From the NCBI GenBank assembly GCA_016218365.1, contig JACREF010000025.1, positions 1 through 64,000 of the forward strand: a stretch of DNA of 64,000 bases, given 5' to 3'. Below, in pieces: positions 7,304 to 15,471 of the stretch (positions within the stretch are counted from its first letter, which is position 1; each line of letters opens with the position of its first letter). Origin of the DNA: Gammaproteobacteria bacterium (lineage in GTDB: Bacteria; Pseudomonadota; Gammaproteobacteria; SZUA-140). Position numbers and translations under genes: made by a program. Under the pieces are notes generated by a model. The model worked only from the letters and a program-made list of their open reading frames with translations. It ran no database searches and was not told where the DNA came from.

Positions 7304-7825
7304 TTAGTGGCTGCTCTTGCCGTGTGGCTTGGCACTGATCTTGTCCATGACGGCGAACATGACGCCGGAGAACACGAAGGTGACATGGATGCCCACCTTC
7401 CAGGCCAGCTGGCGGTCGGTCATCTGGTCCAGCGTGACGAAGGTCTTCAGCAGCTCGATCCCGGAGATCGCGACGATCGAGCCGATCAGTTTGAGCTTCA
7501 GGTCCGAGAAATCGACATGGCCCATCCACGACGGACGGTCCTCGTGACCGCCGGTGTCGATCTTGGACACGAAGTTTTCATAGCCGGCGAAGATGATGAT
7601 GATCAGCAGATTGGCGACGAACACGATGTCGATCAGGCCAAGGATGCCGACGATCAGGTTGCCGTCACCCGGGGCCAGCGCCAGATGAAACAGGTGGGAC
7701 ATCTCCTTGAAGAACATGATCAGCAGCAAGGCGATGGCGATGACCATGCCGATGTAGAACGGCGCCAGCAGCCAGCGCGCGCTGAACATGAAGGTTTCGA
7801 GGAATTTTTCGATTTTAGTGATCAT
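7304..7825 (-). CDS. YqhA/UPF0114 family (TIGR00645-type) inner-membrane protein
   Basis: A 173-residue protein with a hydrophobic pattern giving three or four membrane helices: about 17-40, 58-84, 110-128 and 140-160. The sequence FSARWLLAPFYIGM near the N-terminus and the FAGYENFVSKID stretch in the middle are hallmarks of the UPF0114/YqhA family, whose function is not known. Length matches the family (about 160-180). It is monocistronic, with its own terminator, and lies directly after the tRNA-Leu gene. Confidence 0.9.
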   Translation of the reverse strand: MITKIEKFLETFMFSARWLLAPFYIGMVIAIALLLIMFFKEMSHLFHLALAPGDGNLIVGILGLIDIVFVANLLIIIIFAGYENFVSKIDTGGHEDRPSWMGHVDFSDLKLKLIGSIVAISGIELLKTFVTLDQMTDRQLAWKVGIHVTFVFSGVMFAVMDKISAKPHGKSSH

Positions 7826-7895
7826 GGATCAGTGGATCTCCAATGCGGATTTTAAGGTGCGCTTACTATGGGGGCAGCCCCTGCCTTTATCAACG

Positions 7896-7983
7896 TGGTG
7901 CCCAGGACCGGAATCGAACCGGTACAGCCTTTAGGGCCGAGGGATTTTAAGTCCCTTGCGTCTACCAATTTCGCCACCTGGGC
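7896..7983 (-). tRNA. tRNA-Leu(UAA)
   Basis: Minus-strand cloverleaf starting GCCCAGGTGGCGAAATTGGT, with anticodon loop CTTAAAA (anticodon UAA), a long variable arm as in class II tRNAs, the TTCGATTCC T-arm and an encoded CCA end. It is the third tRNA of a Gly-Cys-Leu operon, the same order as glyW-cysT-leuZ of E. coli. Confidence 0.96.
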
Positions 7984-8218
7984 AAGGGAAGGCGTGGGCA
8001 TTCTAACCGGAATCCCCCTGTCCACCAACCCTCTCCCCTACCCCTCTCCCATTTATGGGAGAGGGGAAAGAGAGAAATGTATGCTGATGTGATAATCGTC
8101 GCGGGCGAAATTTGGGATGGACGGAACTTGAGATGGATGTTTGGGCTGAAATGTTGGGCTTCACTGCGTTCTGCCCAACCTACAAAAAATATCAGGGAAG
8201 ATGGTGTCACCCCACGAA
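7984..8218. repeat. Repeat-filled spacer inside the tRNA operon
   Basis: The Cys and Leu tRNAs are separated by 235 bases, much longer than the 51 bases between Gly and Cys. The spacer holds a palindrome of the CCCCTCTCCC-x-GGGAGAGGGG type at about 8036-8068 and an R3 copy at 8153-8183. No gene is visible. Confidence 0.7.
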
Positions 8219-8292
8219 TGGAGGCTGGGGTCGGAATCGAACCGGCGTCCACGGCTTTGCAGGCCGCTGCATAACCACTCTGCCACCCAGCC
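8219..8292 (-). tRNA. tRNA-Cys(GCA)
   Basis: A 74-base gene including an encoded CCA. The minus strand begins GGCTGGGTGGCAGAGTGGTT, has anticodon GCA in CCTGCAAAG, and closes with a GGTTCGATTCC T-arm. It is the second gene of the tRNA operon. Confidence 0.96.
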
Positions 8293-8343
8293 AGAACCCG
8301 TGATCTGGGCTGACGCGCTACTTTATGGAAGGTACAAGAAATT

Positions 8344-8419
8344 TGGAGCGGGAAAAGAGACTCGAACTCTCGACCCCAACCTTGGCAAGGTTGTGCTCTA
8401 CCAACTGAGCTATTCCCGC
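8344..8419 (-). tRNA. tRNA-Gly(GCC)
   Basis: A 76-base gene with an encoded CCA. The minus strand begins GCGGGAATAGCTCAGTTGGT and has anticodon GCC in CTTGCCAAG. It is the first gene of the operon, 20 bases downstream of a strong promoter. Confidence 0.97.
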
Positions 8420-8439
8420 TTCGTTCGCAAGTGCCGTAC

Positions 8440-8467
8440 ATTGTAGCCAGCAGAATTTTTCTGTCAA
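8440..8467 (-). promoter_or_regulatory. Sigma-70 promoter of the Gly-Cys-Leu tRNA operon
   Basis: Read on the minus strand: TTGACA (8467-8462), a 16-base spacer, then TACAAT (8445-8440). The first tRNA base lies about 20 bases further on. Both boxes are near consensus, as expected for a stable-RNA promoter. Confidence 0.85.
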
Positions 8468-8649
8468 GGGTGGAAGTGGTTTGACAGGCTAAGATCTTGA
8501 TCCTGGCCGGGGTAATCGGCCGGCCGGCCTCGCCGCTGCCCCGTTGATGACCCCGACAGGGGCATCCCCGGGGTTGGCTGACAACTTCCATGGTGGGTGC
8601 AATGCGCTGCGCTTATTGCCTTATATTTCTGGGTAGCCATCTCTCTTCC

Positions 8650-8734
8650 CCGTTCGTCCTGAGTAGCGCGCAGCGCGTATCGAAGGACCGTTCATGGTTC
8701 GATACGGCACTGCGTGCCTACTCACCACGAACGG
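8650..8734. repeat. Dispersed palindromic repeat R5
   Basis: A long imperfect inverted repeat: CCGTTCGT...GAGTAG...TATCGAA at the left is mirrored by TTCGATA...CTACTC...ACGAACGG at the right. A related half lies at 23272-23309. The surrounding gap (8468-8811) has no gene; 8480-8580 is GC-rich with smaller inverted repeats. Confidence 0.75.
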
Positions 8735-8812
8735 TTTGTTGCCGCACTGCACGCTTGGTCACCACGAACGGTTTGTTGCCGCACTGCATGCTTGGTCACC
8801 ACAAACGGTTTC
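8726..8812. repeat. 37-bp tandem repeat, two full copies and a partial third
   Basis: Units at 8726-8762 and 8763-8799 differ by one base. A third partial unit begins at 8800 and runs into the stop codon of pgsA. The unit overlaps the right end of R5, so it may have grown from that repeat. There are no spacers, so it is not CRISPR. Confidence 0.9.
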
Positions 8813-9360
8813 TAAAACCGCAGCACCGGCCAGGCCTTTTTCATGTACAGCACCATCGACCACAGCGTCAGCGCGGCGGCGAGGTACAGCATGACGTGGC
8901 CGATGGCGATGATCGGCAGCGAGAACAGCGGGTATTTGAACAGCAGCATGATCAGCGCGGTGATCTGGCAGGTGGTCTTGATCTTGCCGAGCATATTGAC
9001 GGCGACGGTCGCGCTCTTGCCGAGCTCGGCCATCCATTCGCGCAGCGCCGACACGGTGATCTCGCGGCCGATGATGACGGCGGCCGGGACCGCGGTCCAC
9101 ACCGTCGGCATGTCCTTGACGATCAGCACCAATGCCACGGCGACCATCAGCTTGTCGGCGACCGGGTCGAGAAAGGCGCCAAAGGCCGAGGTCTGGCCGA
9201 GGCGGCGTGCCAGGTAGCCGTCGAGCCAGTCGGTGATCGCGCCCAGCGAAAACACCAGCGCCGCGGCGATGCCGCTCCAGGTATAGGGCAGGAAAAAGAC
9301 GATGACCATGACCGGGATCAGCCCGATGCGCAGCAGGGTCAGCAGGGTCGGCGTCGTCAT
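8812..9360 (-). CDS. pgsA: CDP-diacylglycerol--glycerol-3-phosphate 3-phosphatidyltransferase
   Basis: PgsA makes phosphatidylglycerol phosphate in the inner membrane, the committed step toward phosphatidylglycerol and cardiolipin. The 182-residue protein carries the CDP-alcohol phosphatidyltransferase motif D-x2-D-G-x2-A-R-x8-G-x3-D-x3-D, seen as DWLDGYLARR then GAFLDPVADK. Several hydrophobic helices cover most of the chain. Length is typical (E. coli 182). It follows uvrC by 15 bases, a linkage widespread in gammaproteobacteria. Its stop codon falls in the last partial unit of a 37-bp tandem repeat. Confidence 0.96.
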   Translation of the reverse strand: MTTPTLLTLLRIGLIPVMVIVFFLPYTWSGIAAALVFSLGAITDWLDGYLARRLGQTSAFGAFLDPVADKLMVAVALVLIVKDMPTVWTAVPAAVIIGREITVSALREWMAELGKSATVAVNMLGKIKTTCQITALIMLLFKYPLFSLPIIAIGHVMLYLAAALTLWSMVLYMKKAWPVLRF

Positions 9361-9375
9361 CGCAGTGTATTATCG

Positions 9376-11226
9376 TTAGTGGCCGTCGGAATGGAATGTA
9401 TCATAAATACGCTGGGCGAGCGCCCTGTTGATACCGCGGATCTTCATCAGGTCCTCGACCCCGGCGCGCGACACCCCCTGCAGGCCGCCGAACTGGCGCA
9501 GCAGCTCGCGCCGCCGCTGGCTGCCGACGCCGGGGATGGTCTCCAGCGTCGAGCTGTTCTGGGCCTTGTGGCGGCGCTGGCGGTGGCCGGTGATCGCGTA
9601 GCGGTGGGCCTCGTCGCGGATCTGCTGGATCAGGTGCAGGGCCGGCGAATCGCTGTCCAGGTGCAGCTCCTCGTCGCGGCTGACCAGCAACAGCGTCTCC
9701 ATGCCCGGCTTGCGCTCCCGGCCCTTGGCGACGCCGACCAGCGTGACCTCGGTGATCTGCAGTTCTTCCAGCACGCGGGCCGCCTGCGCGACCTGGCCCG
9801 TGCCGCCGTCGATGAACAACACATCGGGCAGCCGGCCCTCCTCCTTCTTGATCCGCGTATAACGGCGGCTCAGCGCCTGATACAAGGCGGCATAGTCATC
9901 ACCGGGCGTGATGCCGTCGATGTTGAAACGCCGGTAGTCGCTTTTTAACGGCCCGTCGCTGTTGAACACCACACAGGAGGCGACGGTCTGCTGGCCGCTG
10001 ATGTGGCTGATGTCGAAACATTCCAGGCGCTGCGGCAACGCATCCAGATGCAATGCCTGCTGCAGCAACACATAACGCTGCGCCAGGCTGGCGCGGCTGC
10101 TCAGGTGGCGTTTGAGATTCTGCTGGGCATTGCTGCGCGCCAGGTCCAGATAACGGGCGCGTTCACCGATGACGCGGGTCTGCAGCCGCACCTTGTGGCC
10201 GGCGGTCTCGGTCAACAGCTGTTCGATGAACTCCGGTTCGTCGACGTCGGTGCTGAGCAGGATCTCGCCCGGCGTCAGCTGGCCCTGGTAATACTGGCTG
10301 AGGAAGGCACTGAGGATCTCGCCCGGCTCGGCCTCGGCCGGGGTCTTCGGATAGAAGGTCTTGTTGCCGAGGTTGTGGCCGTGGCGGATGAAGAACACGT
10401 CGATGCAGCTGACGCCGGCCTGCACGGCGACGGCAATGACATCGAGGTCGCCGCGTTCACCGCTGATGTACTGGCGTTCCTGCACGGTGCGCAGGCTGAC
10501 GATCTGATCGCGGTAATGCGCCGCCTCCTCGTAGTGTTGTGTACTGGCGGCCTGTTCCATCTTCTTCGCCAGTTCGTCGATGACCTCGCTGTTGCGGCCT
10601 TCGAGGAACATCACCGCATGGCGGACATCGCGCGCATAGTCGCTGTCGCTGACCAGTTTGACGCACGGCGCGCTGCAGCGCTTGATCTGATATTGCAGAC
10701 AGGGGCGCGAGCGGTTGCGGTAGAAGGTGTCTTCACATTGCCGCACCTTGAACAGCTTCTGCATCATGTCCAGCGTCTCGCGCACCGCGCCGGCGCCGGG
10801 GTACGGCCCGAAATAGCGCCCGGGCTCGCGGCGGCTGCCACGGTACAAGGACAGCCGTGGCGCGAGTTCACCACCGTGCGACAGCAGGATGTACGGATAA
10901 CTCTTGTCGTCGCGCAGCAGGATGTTGTAGCGCGGCTTGTGCTGCTTGATCAGGTTGTTTTCGAGGATCAGCGCCTCGGTCTCGGTGTGGGTGACGGTGA
11001 TCTCGATAGTCTGGATCTGCGACACCAGCGACAGGGTCTTGGCCGAGGTCTGGCTGCGACTGAAATAACTGGCGACGCGCTTCTTTAGATTGCGCGCCTT
11101 GCCGACATACAGTACCTCGCCACCGGCGCTGTACATGCGATAGATGCCGGGGCCGGACGGCAGCTGGCGGCAGAACTGTTTGCCGTCAAAGGCGGCGGGT
11201 TCTGTACCTTCGCGCCGCGGACTCAT
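9376..11226 (-). CDS. uvrC: Excinuclease ABC subunit C
   Basis: UvrC makes both incisions around a lesion in nucleotide excision repair with UvrA and UvrB. From the N-terminus: a GIY-YIG nuclease domain (GPGIYRMY and EVLYVGKARNLKKRV, about 27-58), a UvrB-binding UVR segment around residue 200 (YEEAAHYRDQI), the RNase H-like 5'-incision domain (FDISHISGQ, FIDGGTGQ), and C-terminal helix-hairpin-helix motifs (IPGVGSQRRRELL). The ATG at 11226 gives 616 residues, the usual length, and overlaps the stop of the glycosylase gene upstream as ATGA. A longer upstream frame was not used because it only reads into that gene. Confidence 0.96.
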   Translation of the reverse strand: MSPRREGTEPAAFDGKQFCRQLPSGPGIYRMYSAGGEVLYVGKARNLKKRVASYFSRSQTSAKTLSLVSQIQTIEITVTHTETEALILENNLIKQHKPRYNILLRDDKSYPYILLSHGGELAPRLSLYRGSRREPGRYFGPYPGAGAVRETLDMMQKLFKVRQCEDTFYRNRSRPCLQYQIKRCSAPCVKLVSDSDYARDVRHAVMFLEGRNSEVIDELAKKMEQAASTQHYEEAAHYRDQIVSLRTVQERQYISGERGDLDVIAVAVQAGVSCIDVFFIRHGHNLGNKTFYPKTPAEAEPGEILSAFLSQYYQGQLTPGEILLSTDVDEPEFIEQLLTETAGHKVRLQTRVIGERARYLDLARSNAQQNLKRHLSSRASLAQRYVLLQQALHLDALPQRLECFDISHISGQQTVASCVVFNSDGPLKSDYRRFNIDGITPGDDYAALYQALSRRYTRIKKEEGRLPDVLFIDGGTGQVAQAARVLEELQITEVTLVGVAKGRERKPGMETLLLVSRDEELHLDSDSPALHLIQQIRDEAHRYAITGHRQRRHKAQNSSTLETIPGVGSQRRRELLRQFGGLQGVSRAGVEDLMKIRGINRALAQRIYDTFHSDGH

Positions 11227-11873
11227 GCCGCGGCGGTGTGAGCGCCCGTGTCGATGCGGCGGCGGATCGCGGCGAAGACGTCGTCGAACATCTGCGTCGT
11301 CAAACGGCGGGTTTGGGTGTTGTAGCGGCTGCAATGGTAGGAGTCGATCAGGCACAGCTCATTATCGAGCAGATGCTCGGCGCCGTGGGCGAAGGGGTAG
11401 GCCGACAGGGCCAGCGCCTTTGCCTTCAGCACCGATTCGTGGGCGACGCGGCCCAGCGCCAGGATCACCGTGCCGGGGTGCAGTGTCGCGATCTCTTTGG
11501 CGAGAAAGCCGTTGCAGTTCTTGATCTCGCTCGGCAGCGGCTTGTTCTGCGGTGGCAGGCACTTGACGGCATTGGTGATGCGGCAGTCCAGGAGCTTCAG
11601 GCCATCGTTGCGGTGCGTCGAGGTTGGCTGATTACTGAAACCATAGCGGTGCAGCGTTTCGTATAAAAGGATGCCGGCATGATCGCCAGTGAATGGCCGG
11701 CCGCTGGCATTGGCGCCGTGCATGCCGGGCGCCAGACCGACGATCAGCAGCCGCGGTTGCTCGCAGCCAAACGGCGCGACCGGGCGCGCGTGGTACTCAG
11801 GGTATTCGTCCTTGACCGCGTCGAGAAAACCGGACAGGCGTTTGCAGCGACGGCAATCGTGATCAAAAAGCAT
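11223..11873 (-). CDS. Family 5 (UDGb-type) uracil-DNA glycosylase
   Basis: A 216-residue base-excision enzyme that removes uracil or other deaminated bases from DNA. The N-terminal CRRC (C8, C11) and later cysteines fit an iron-sulfur cluster. Motif A reads GLAPGMHGANASGRPFTGD, the family 5 form with alanine after GL. The C-terminal motif reads SYHCSRYNTQTRRL; most relatives have SYHPSR, so a cysteine replaces proline here. It is translationally coupled to uvrC by a four-base overlap, giving a repair pair of glycosylase and excinuclease. The exact base specificity cannot be read from sequence. Confidence 0.88.
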   Translation of the reverse strand: MLFDHDCRRCKRLSGFLDAVKDEYPEYHARPVAPFGCEQPRLLIVGLAPGMHGANASGRPFTGDHAGILLYETLHRYGFSNQPTSTHRNDGLKLLDCRITNAVKCLPPQNKPLPSEIKNCNGFLAKEIATLHPGTVILALGRVAHESVLKAKALALSAYPFAHGAEHLLDNELCLIDSYHCSRYNTQTRRLTTQMFDDVFAAIRRRIDTGAHTAAA

Positions 11874-12040
11874 GGCGGACTATCTTCTTATAGGGATAGT
11901 GATCTGCATCAGCACAGATGACCGGGGATGGAGGATGAGTATACGGCAAAGCGCTGAGGGAGAAAACTGGATGTTGTGGTGATCGTTCCCGGGTTTCGCA
12001 AACAACGCCCAACCCATCAGGCTACGATCCTGCAATGCCT

Positions 12041-12120
12041 GGATTCCCGCTGCAGCCTGCCCTCGACCCGATCGGGGGCGGGAATGACAATCATGGTAAT
12101 TTTTGAATTAATCAGAGTTT
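12041..12120. repeat. Partial copy of the 23.4-kb MITE-like element
   Basis: Shares GCCTGCCCTCGACCCGATCG and the terminal GAATTAATCAGAG with 23609-23664. The left terminal repeat is missing, so this is a remnant or a solo end. Confidence 0.7.
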
Positions 12121-12126
12121 CCATAA

Positions 12127-12162
12127 GTTGGGCTTCGCGGAAAACCGCTCAACCCAACCTAC
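12127..12162. repeat. Dispersed repeat R3
   Basis: GTTGGGCTTCGCGG then CCGCTCAACCCAACCTACC, an inverted repeat of the same family as 5876-5906. Confidence 0.7.
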
Positions 12163-12187
12163 CGGACAGATTGCGTCGATCACTGCA

Positions 12188-12560
12188 TCAGGCAGCGGGT
12201 GCTTGCGGCTGTACCTCTTGCACCTGAGGCAGCATATGGGTCTTGACGTCACCACGGCGGCGTTGCAGATAGCCGAGGATCTGGCGCCGCGCGGCCTCGA
12301 AGCTGTCGCGGATCGCTACATACAGGTCCTGGTCGGGTTCGCGTTTGACGATGATCTCGTTGCCGGGCAGGCAGACGTCGATACGGACGTTATACAGGTT
12401 GCCGTGCTGGCTGTGGCGGTGCGGGGATTCAACCAGGATAACGGCAGGCGGTGATGCGGCTGCACAAGGCCTCGAGCTTCTCGGCCTTTTTCTCGATCGT
12501 GGCGCGGGCTGCTTCAGAAAGGGACATATTGCGGGTCGTCAACTGCAATGCTGCTTTCAT
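12188..12560 (-). pseudogene. hpf: Ribosome hibernation promoting factor, interrupted by a frameshift
   Basis: HPF/RaiA proteins bind the 30S decoding region and inactivate ribosomes in stationary phase. The ATG at 12560 (AAGGAG, spacing 6) opens MKAALQLTTRNMSLSEAARA, the typical start, and runs 39 codons to SRITAC. The expected continuation, VILVESPHRHSQHGNLYNV, is in another frame starting at 12442, one base beyond. That frame runs on through REPDQDLYVAIRDSFEAARR to a stop at 12188. Both halves match the family well and total about 124 residues. Either a real one-base change has split the gene or there is an error at 12443. Confidence 0.85.
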
Positions 12561-12716
12561 GGCATTCTCCTTGGAGTGGTCTGCTTGATCTGACAAATAG
12601 CGGGACTTTATTATTCCTCCTCATGGTCGCTCAAGATTAAGCATGATACGCCGATTCAAGCCCTGTCAATGGTCCATGACAAACTGGATCAACCGTGTTT
12701 TTTATGAGGAGACGCC

Positions 12717-13007
12717 ATGGCTGCACACCTGCCGGAACTGGACACCTGGTATCAGGACAAAGAAGGCCAGATATTCAAGGTGATAGCTGTCGATGAACGG
12801 GAACAGGTCGCCGAGATCCAGTTCTTTGACGGCAGCATCGAGGAGATCGAATTCGACACCTGGGCCGGCATGAAGGCCGAGGTCATCGATGCCCCGGAGG
12901 ACTGGTCGGGGCCGTTTGATGACCTGGAAGAGGAAGACCTCGATTATGCCTCGGAGATCCACAGCGATCATGGTGGCGAGTGGCAGAAGGACATCGAAGA
13001 CCTGTAA
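12717..13007 (+). CDS. Small acidic conserved protein (DUF6763-like)
   Basis: A 96-residue, strongly acidic protein. The first half looks like a small beta domain (LDTWYQDKEGQIFKVIAVDE, then AEIQFFDGSIEEIEFDTW). The second half has the pattern APEDWSGPFDDLEEEDL. It resembles small proteins of unknown function found in many gammaproteobacteria; I place it with the DUF6763 group from memory, without a search. A good GAGGAG site precedes the ATG. It is divergent from hpf and convergent with relA. No function can be assigned. Confidence 0.75.
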   Translation: MAAHLPELDTWYQDKEGQIFKVIAVDEREQVAEIQFFDGSIEEIEFDTWAGMKAEVIDAPEDWSGPFDDLEEEDLDYASEIHSDHGGEWQKDIEDL

Positions 13008-13029
13008 TCGCGACCCCGTGCAGCCCAGC

Positions 13030-15255
13030 TTAGTTCATCAGCCGCCTGACCTCGCGTACATCCGGGATCTGCTCGACCTTGGTCAGCACCTTGTTTAACG
13101 TATCCAGGTCATTGATCTCGAGGGTGAAGCGCATCCGCGCGATGTTCTCGCGGGTATCGGAGCGGGTATTGACCGCCAGCAGGCTGATCTTGTCGTTGGC
13201 GAACACCGCGCCGATGTCACGCAGCAGGCCCTGGCGGTCGGTCGACAGCACCTCGATGTCGACCAGCATCGGCCCCTTCGCGGCCTCGCCCCACGATACC
13301 GGGATCATCCGTTCCGGGTAGACGCGGCGGTAATACAGCACGTTCGGACAGTCGCCGCGGTGGATCGATACGCCGCGACCCTGGGTGATGAAACCGATGA
13401 TCGGATCGCCGGCGATCGGCTTGCAGCAGTTGGCGATGCTGGTCATCAGGTTGCCGACCCCTTCAATGACAATCCCCGAGCGTCCCAGCTTGCGCGGCGC
13501 CAGCGGTCGGTCGCCGCCGGGAACAGGCAGGTCGAGCTTGTCGTCGCGCGCCGGCTCCAGCATCTGCTGGATCATGCTCAGATAGCGCGGCCCCTTCAGG
13601 TCACCGTTGGCGATCGCGGCAAAGAACTCGTCGGTACGGCGGTAGCCGAGCCTCTCGGCCAGCTTGTCGATGTTGATCGTCGGCAGCCCGATCCGTTTCA
13701 GCTCCTTGTCGAACAGCGCATGCCCTTCAGCGACGTTCTTGTCGAAGTCCTGCTGATGGAACCAGTGCTGGGCCTTGGCACGGGCGCGCGAGGTCTGCAG
13801 ATAGCCGAGGTGCGGGTTGACCCAGTCACGGCTCGGCCCGCCCTGCTTGACGGTCTGGATCTCGACCTGCTGGCCGGTCTCCAGCGTGTAGGTCAGCGGC
13901 ACCATGTGGCCGTTGACCTTGGCGCCGCGGCAGCGGTGGCCGATCTCGGTGTGGATGTGATAGGCAAAGTCCAGTGGCGTCGCGCCCTGCGGCAGATCGA
14001 TGATCTGGCCCTTGGGCGTGAACACATAGATCCGGTCCTGGAACAGGTCGGCCTTGAACTGTTCAACAAAGTCACCGGCATCAGATACTTCATTTTTCCA
14101 TTCAATAAGCTGTCTGAGCCAATTAATCTTTTCCATGAACTCTTGCTGACGTCCCCGCCCTTCCTTGTAGGCCCAGTGGGCGGCGATCCCGAGCTCATTG
14201 TGCTGATGCATCTCATGGGTGCGGACCTGGACCTCGACGATGCGCCCCGCGGGCCCAATGACGGCGGTGTGGATCGAGCGGTAGTTGTTCTCTTTCGGGG
14301 TGGCGATGTAGTCGTCGAACTCGCCGGGGATGTATTGCCACAACGAATGAACGACGCCGAGCGCGGCGTAGCAGTCCTTGATCGTATCGACCAGCACCCG
14401 CACGCCGAGCACATCATAAAGCTGATCAAAATCGATGGCCTTGCGCTGGATCTTGCACCAGATACTGTAGATGTGTTTGGGGCGGGCGGTGATCACGGCC
14501 CGGATGTCGGCACCGGTCAGTTCGGCCTGCAGGCGCTGCACGAAGCCCTGCAGATACTGCTCGCGCTCGCTGCGGCGCTGGTCGACCATGCGGGCAATCT
14601 TTTTGTAGTTGTCCGGGTCGAGGAAGCGGAACGACAGGTCCTCGAGCTCCCATTTGATCTGCCAGATCCCGAGGCGGTTGGCCAGCGGCGCATAGATCTC
14701 CAGTGTCTCGCGGGCGATGCGCTGCTGCTTGTGCTCGGGCAAGGCGCCCAGCGTGCGCAGGTTGTGCAACCGGTCGGCGAGCTTGATCAGCACCACCCGC
14801 ACGTCCTCGGCCATCGCCAGCAGCATCTTGCGCAGGTTCTCGGCCTGGACCTGTTCCTTGCGGTTGCTGTCGCCGGCGTGTTTGTAGGCCTGGATCAGCC
14901 GCATCTTGGTGACGCCGTTGACCAGGTTGGCGATGGTCTCGCCAAACTGCTGGCGCAGCTCGTCGAGGGTGACGTCGGTATCCTCGACGACATCGTGCAG
15001 CAGCGCTGCGGCGATGGTCTCATGGTCGAGGTTCAGCTGGGCCAGGATGCCGGCCACCGCCAGTGCATGCAGGATATAGGGCTCGCCGGAGGCCCGGCTC
15101 TGGCCGGCATGGGCACGGTGGGCCAACCGGCAGGCAGCCTCGATGACGGCCATCTCATCATTGCTGCGGCCATCGCGGACCGACGCCAGCCAAGTCATGA
15201 TGTCGGCATCATCACCGTGCTTGAGCTCTTCAGAGACTATGCTTTTGCTGACCAT
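13030..15255 (-). CDS. relA: RelA/SpoT-family (p)ppGpp synthetase, RelA-like with intact HD motif
   Basis: The enzyme transfers pyrophosphate from ATP to GDP or GTP, making the stringent-response alarmone. Domains in order: HD hydrolase (about 40-200, LLHDVVEDTD and KLADRLHNLRTL), synthetase (about 240-370, RPKHIYSIWCKIQ, YDVLGVRVLV, EFDDYIATPKENNYRSIHT), TGS (about 400-470, DRIYVFTPKGQIIDLP), a helical and zinc-finger-like region (IANCCKPI), and ACT (about 665-741). Length (741) and overall sequence look like RelA (E. coli 744). However, RelA of E. coli has lost the HD residues, while here H87-D88 and E91-D92 are present, so the protein may also hydrolyse ppGpp. It stands alone on the minus strand. 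Confidence 0.92.
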   Translation of the reverse strand: MVSKSIVSEELKHGDDADIMTWLASVRDGRSNDEMAVIEAACRLAHRAHAGQSRASGEPYILHALAVAGILAQLNLDHETIAAALLHDVVEDTDVTLDELRQQFGETIANLVNGVTKMRLIQAYKHAGDSNRKEQVQAENLRKMLLAMAEDVRVVLIKLADRLHNLRTLGALPEHKQQRIARETLEIYAPLANRLGIWQIKWELEDLSFRFLDPDNYKKIARMVDQRRSEREQYLQGFVQRLQAELTGADIRAVITARPKHIYSIWCKIQRKAIDFDQLYDVLGVRVLVDTIKDCYAALGVVHSLWQYIPGEFDDYIATPKENNYRSIHTAVIGPAGRIVEVQVRTHEMHQHNELGIAAHWAYKEGRGRQQEFMEKINWLRQLIEWKNEVSDAGDFVEQFKADLFQDRIYVFTPKGQIIDLPQGATPLDFAYHIHTEIGHRCRGAKVNGHMVPLTYTLETGQQVEIQTVKQGGPSRDWVNPHLGYLQTSRARAKAQHWFHQQDFDKNVAEGHALFDKELKRIGLPTINIDKLAERLGYRRTDEFFAAIANGDLKGPRYLSMIQQMLEPARDDKLDLPVPGGDRPLAPRKLGRSGIVIEGVGNLMTSIANCCKPIAGDPIIGFITQGRGVSIHRGDCPNVLYYRRVYPERMIPVSWGEAAKGPMLVDIEVLSTDRQGLLRDIGAVFANDKISLLAVNTRSDTRENIARMRFTLEINDLDTLNKVLTKVEQIPDVREVRRLMN

Positions 15256-15471
15256 GAGTGCTGATTCCCCGGGGGGCTGCGCGCCCCACTATGTATCCTT
15301 GATCCAGGGTGCCGACACCCTGCTGATCATTTCATCGGCCGTCGCCATTGCGCTCTGGAATGCCGCTTACCATCAATTCTGATGGCTTTCTGCCTGTTTT
15401 CAATGGCCTGCAGACCAAAGCACCCTGCAGCACCTTTCCCCGCTGAGCAGCGACTAATCCAAAAGGATTAT

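Larger units (their letters stand above)
11874..12187. other. Gene-free gap holding repeats R4 and R3
   Basis: No convincing coding frame. 12041-12120 matches the right half of the MITE-like element at 23.4 kb, including the GAATTAATCAGAG end. 12127-12162 is an R3 copy. The gap lies between the divergent glycosylase promoter region and the 3' end of hpf. Confidence 0.65.

Noticed and set aside
8726..8812. 37-bp repeats resembling CRISPR length
   Set aside because: Only two full copies with no spacer between them; part of a larger palindromic repeat.
8590..9948. Plus-strand open frame of about 450 codons
   Set aside because: Antisense of pgsA and uvrC, low complexity (Gln/Arg/Asp-rich), no family features.
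13360..15264. Plus-strand open frame of about 634 codons
   Set aside because: Mirror of relA; relA has complete domain motifs, this frame has none.
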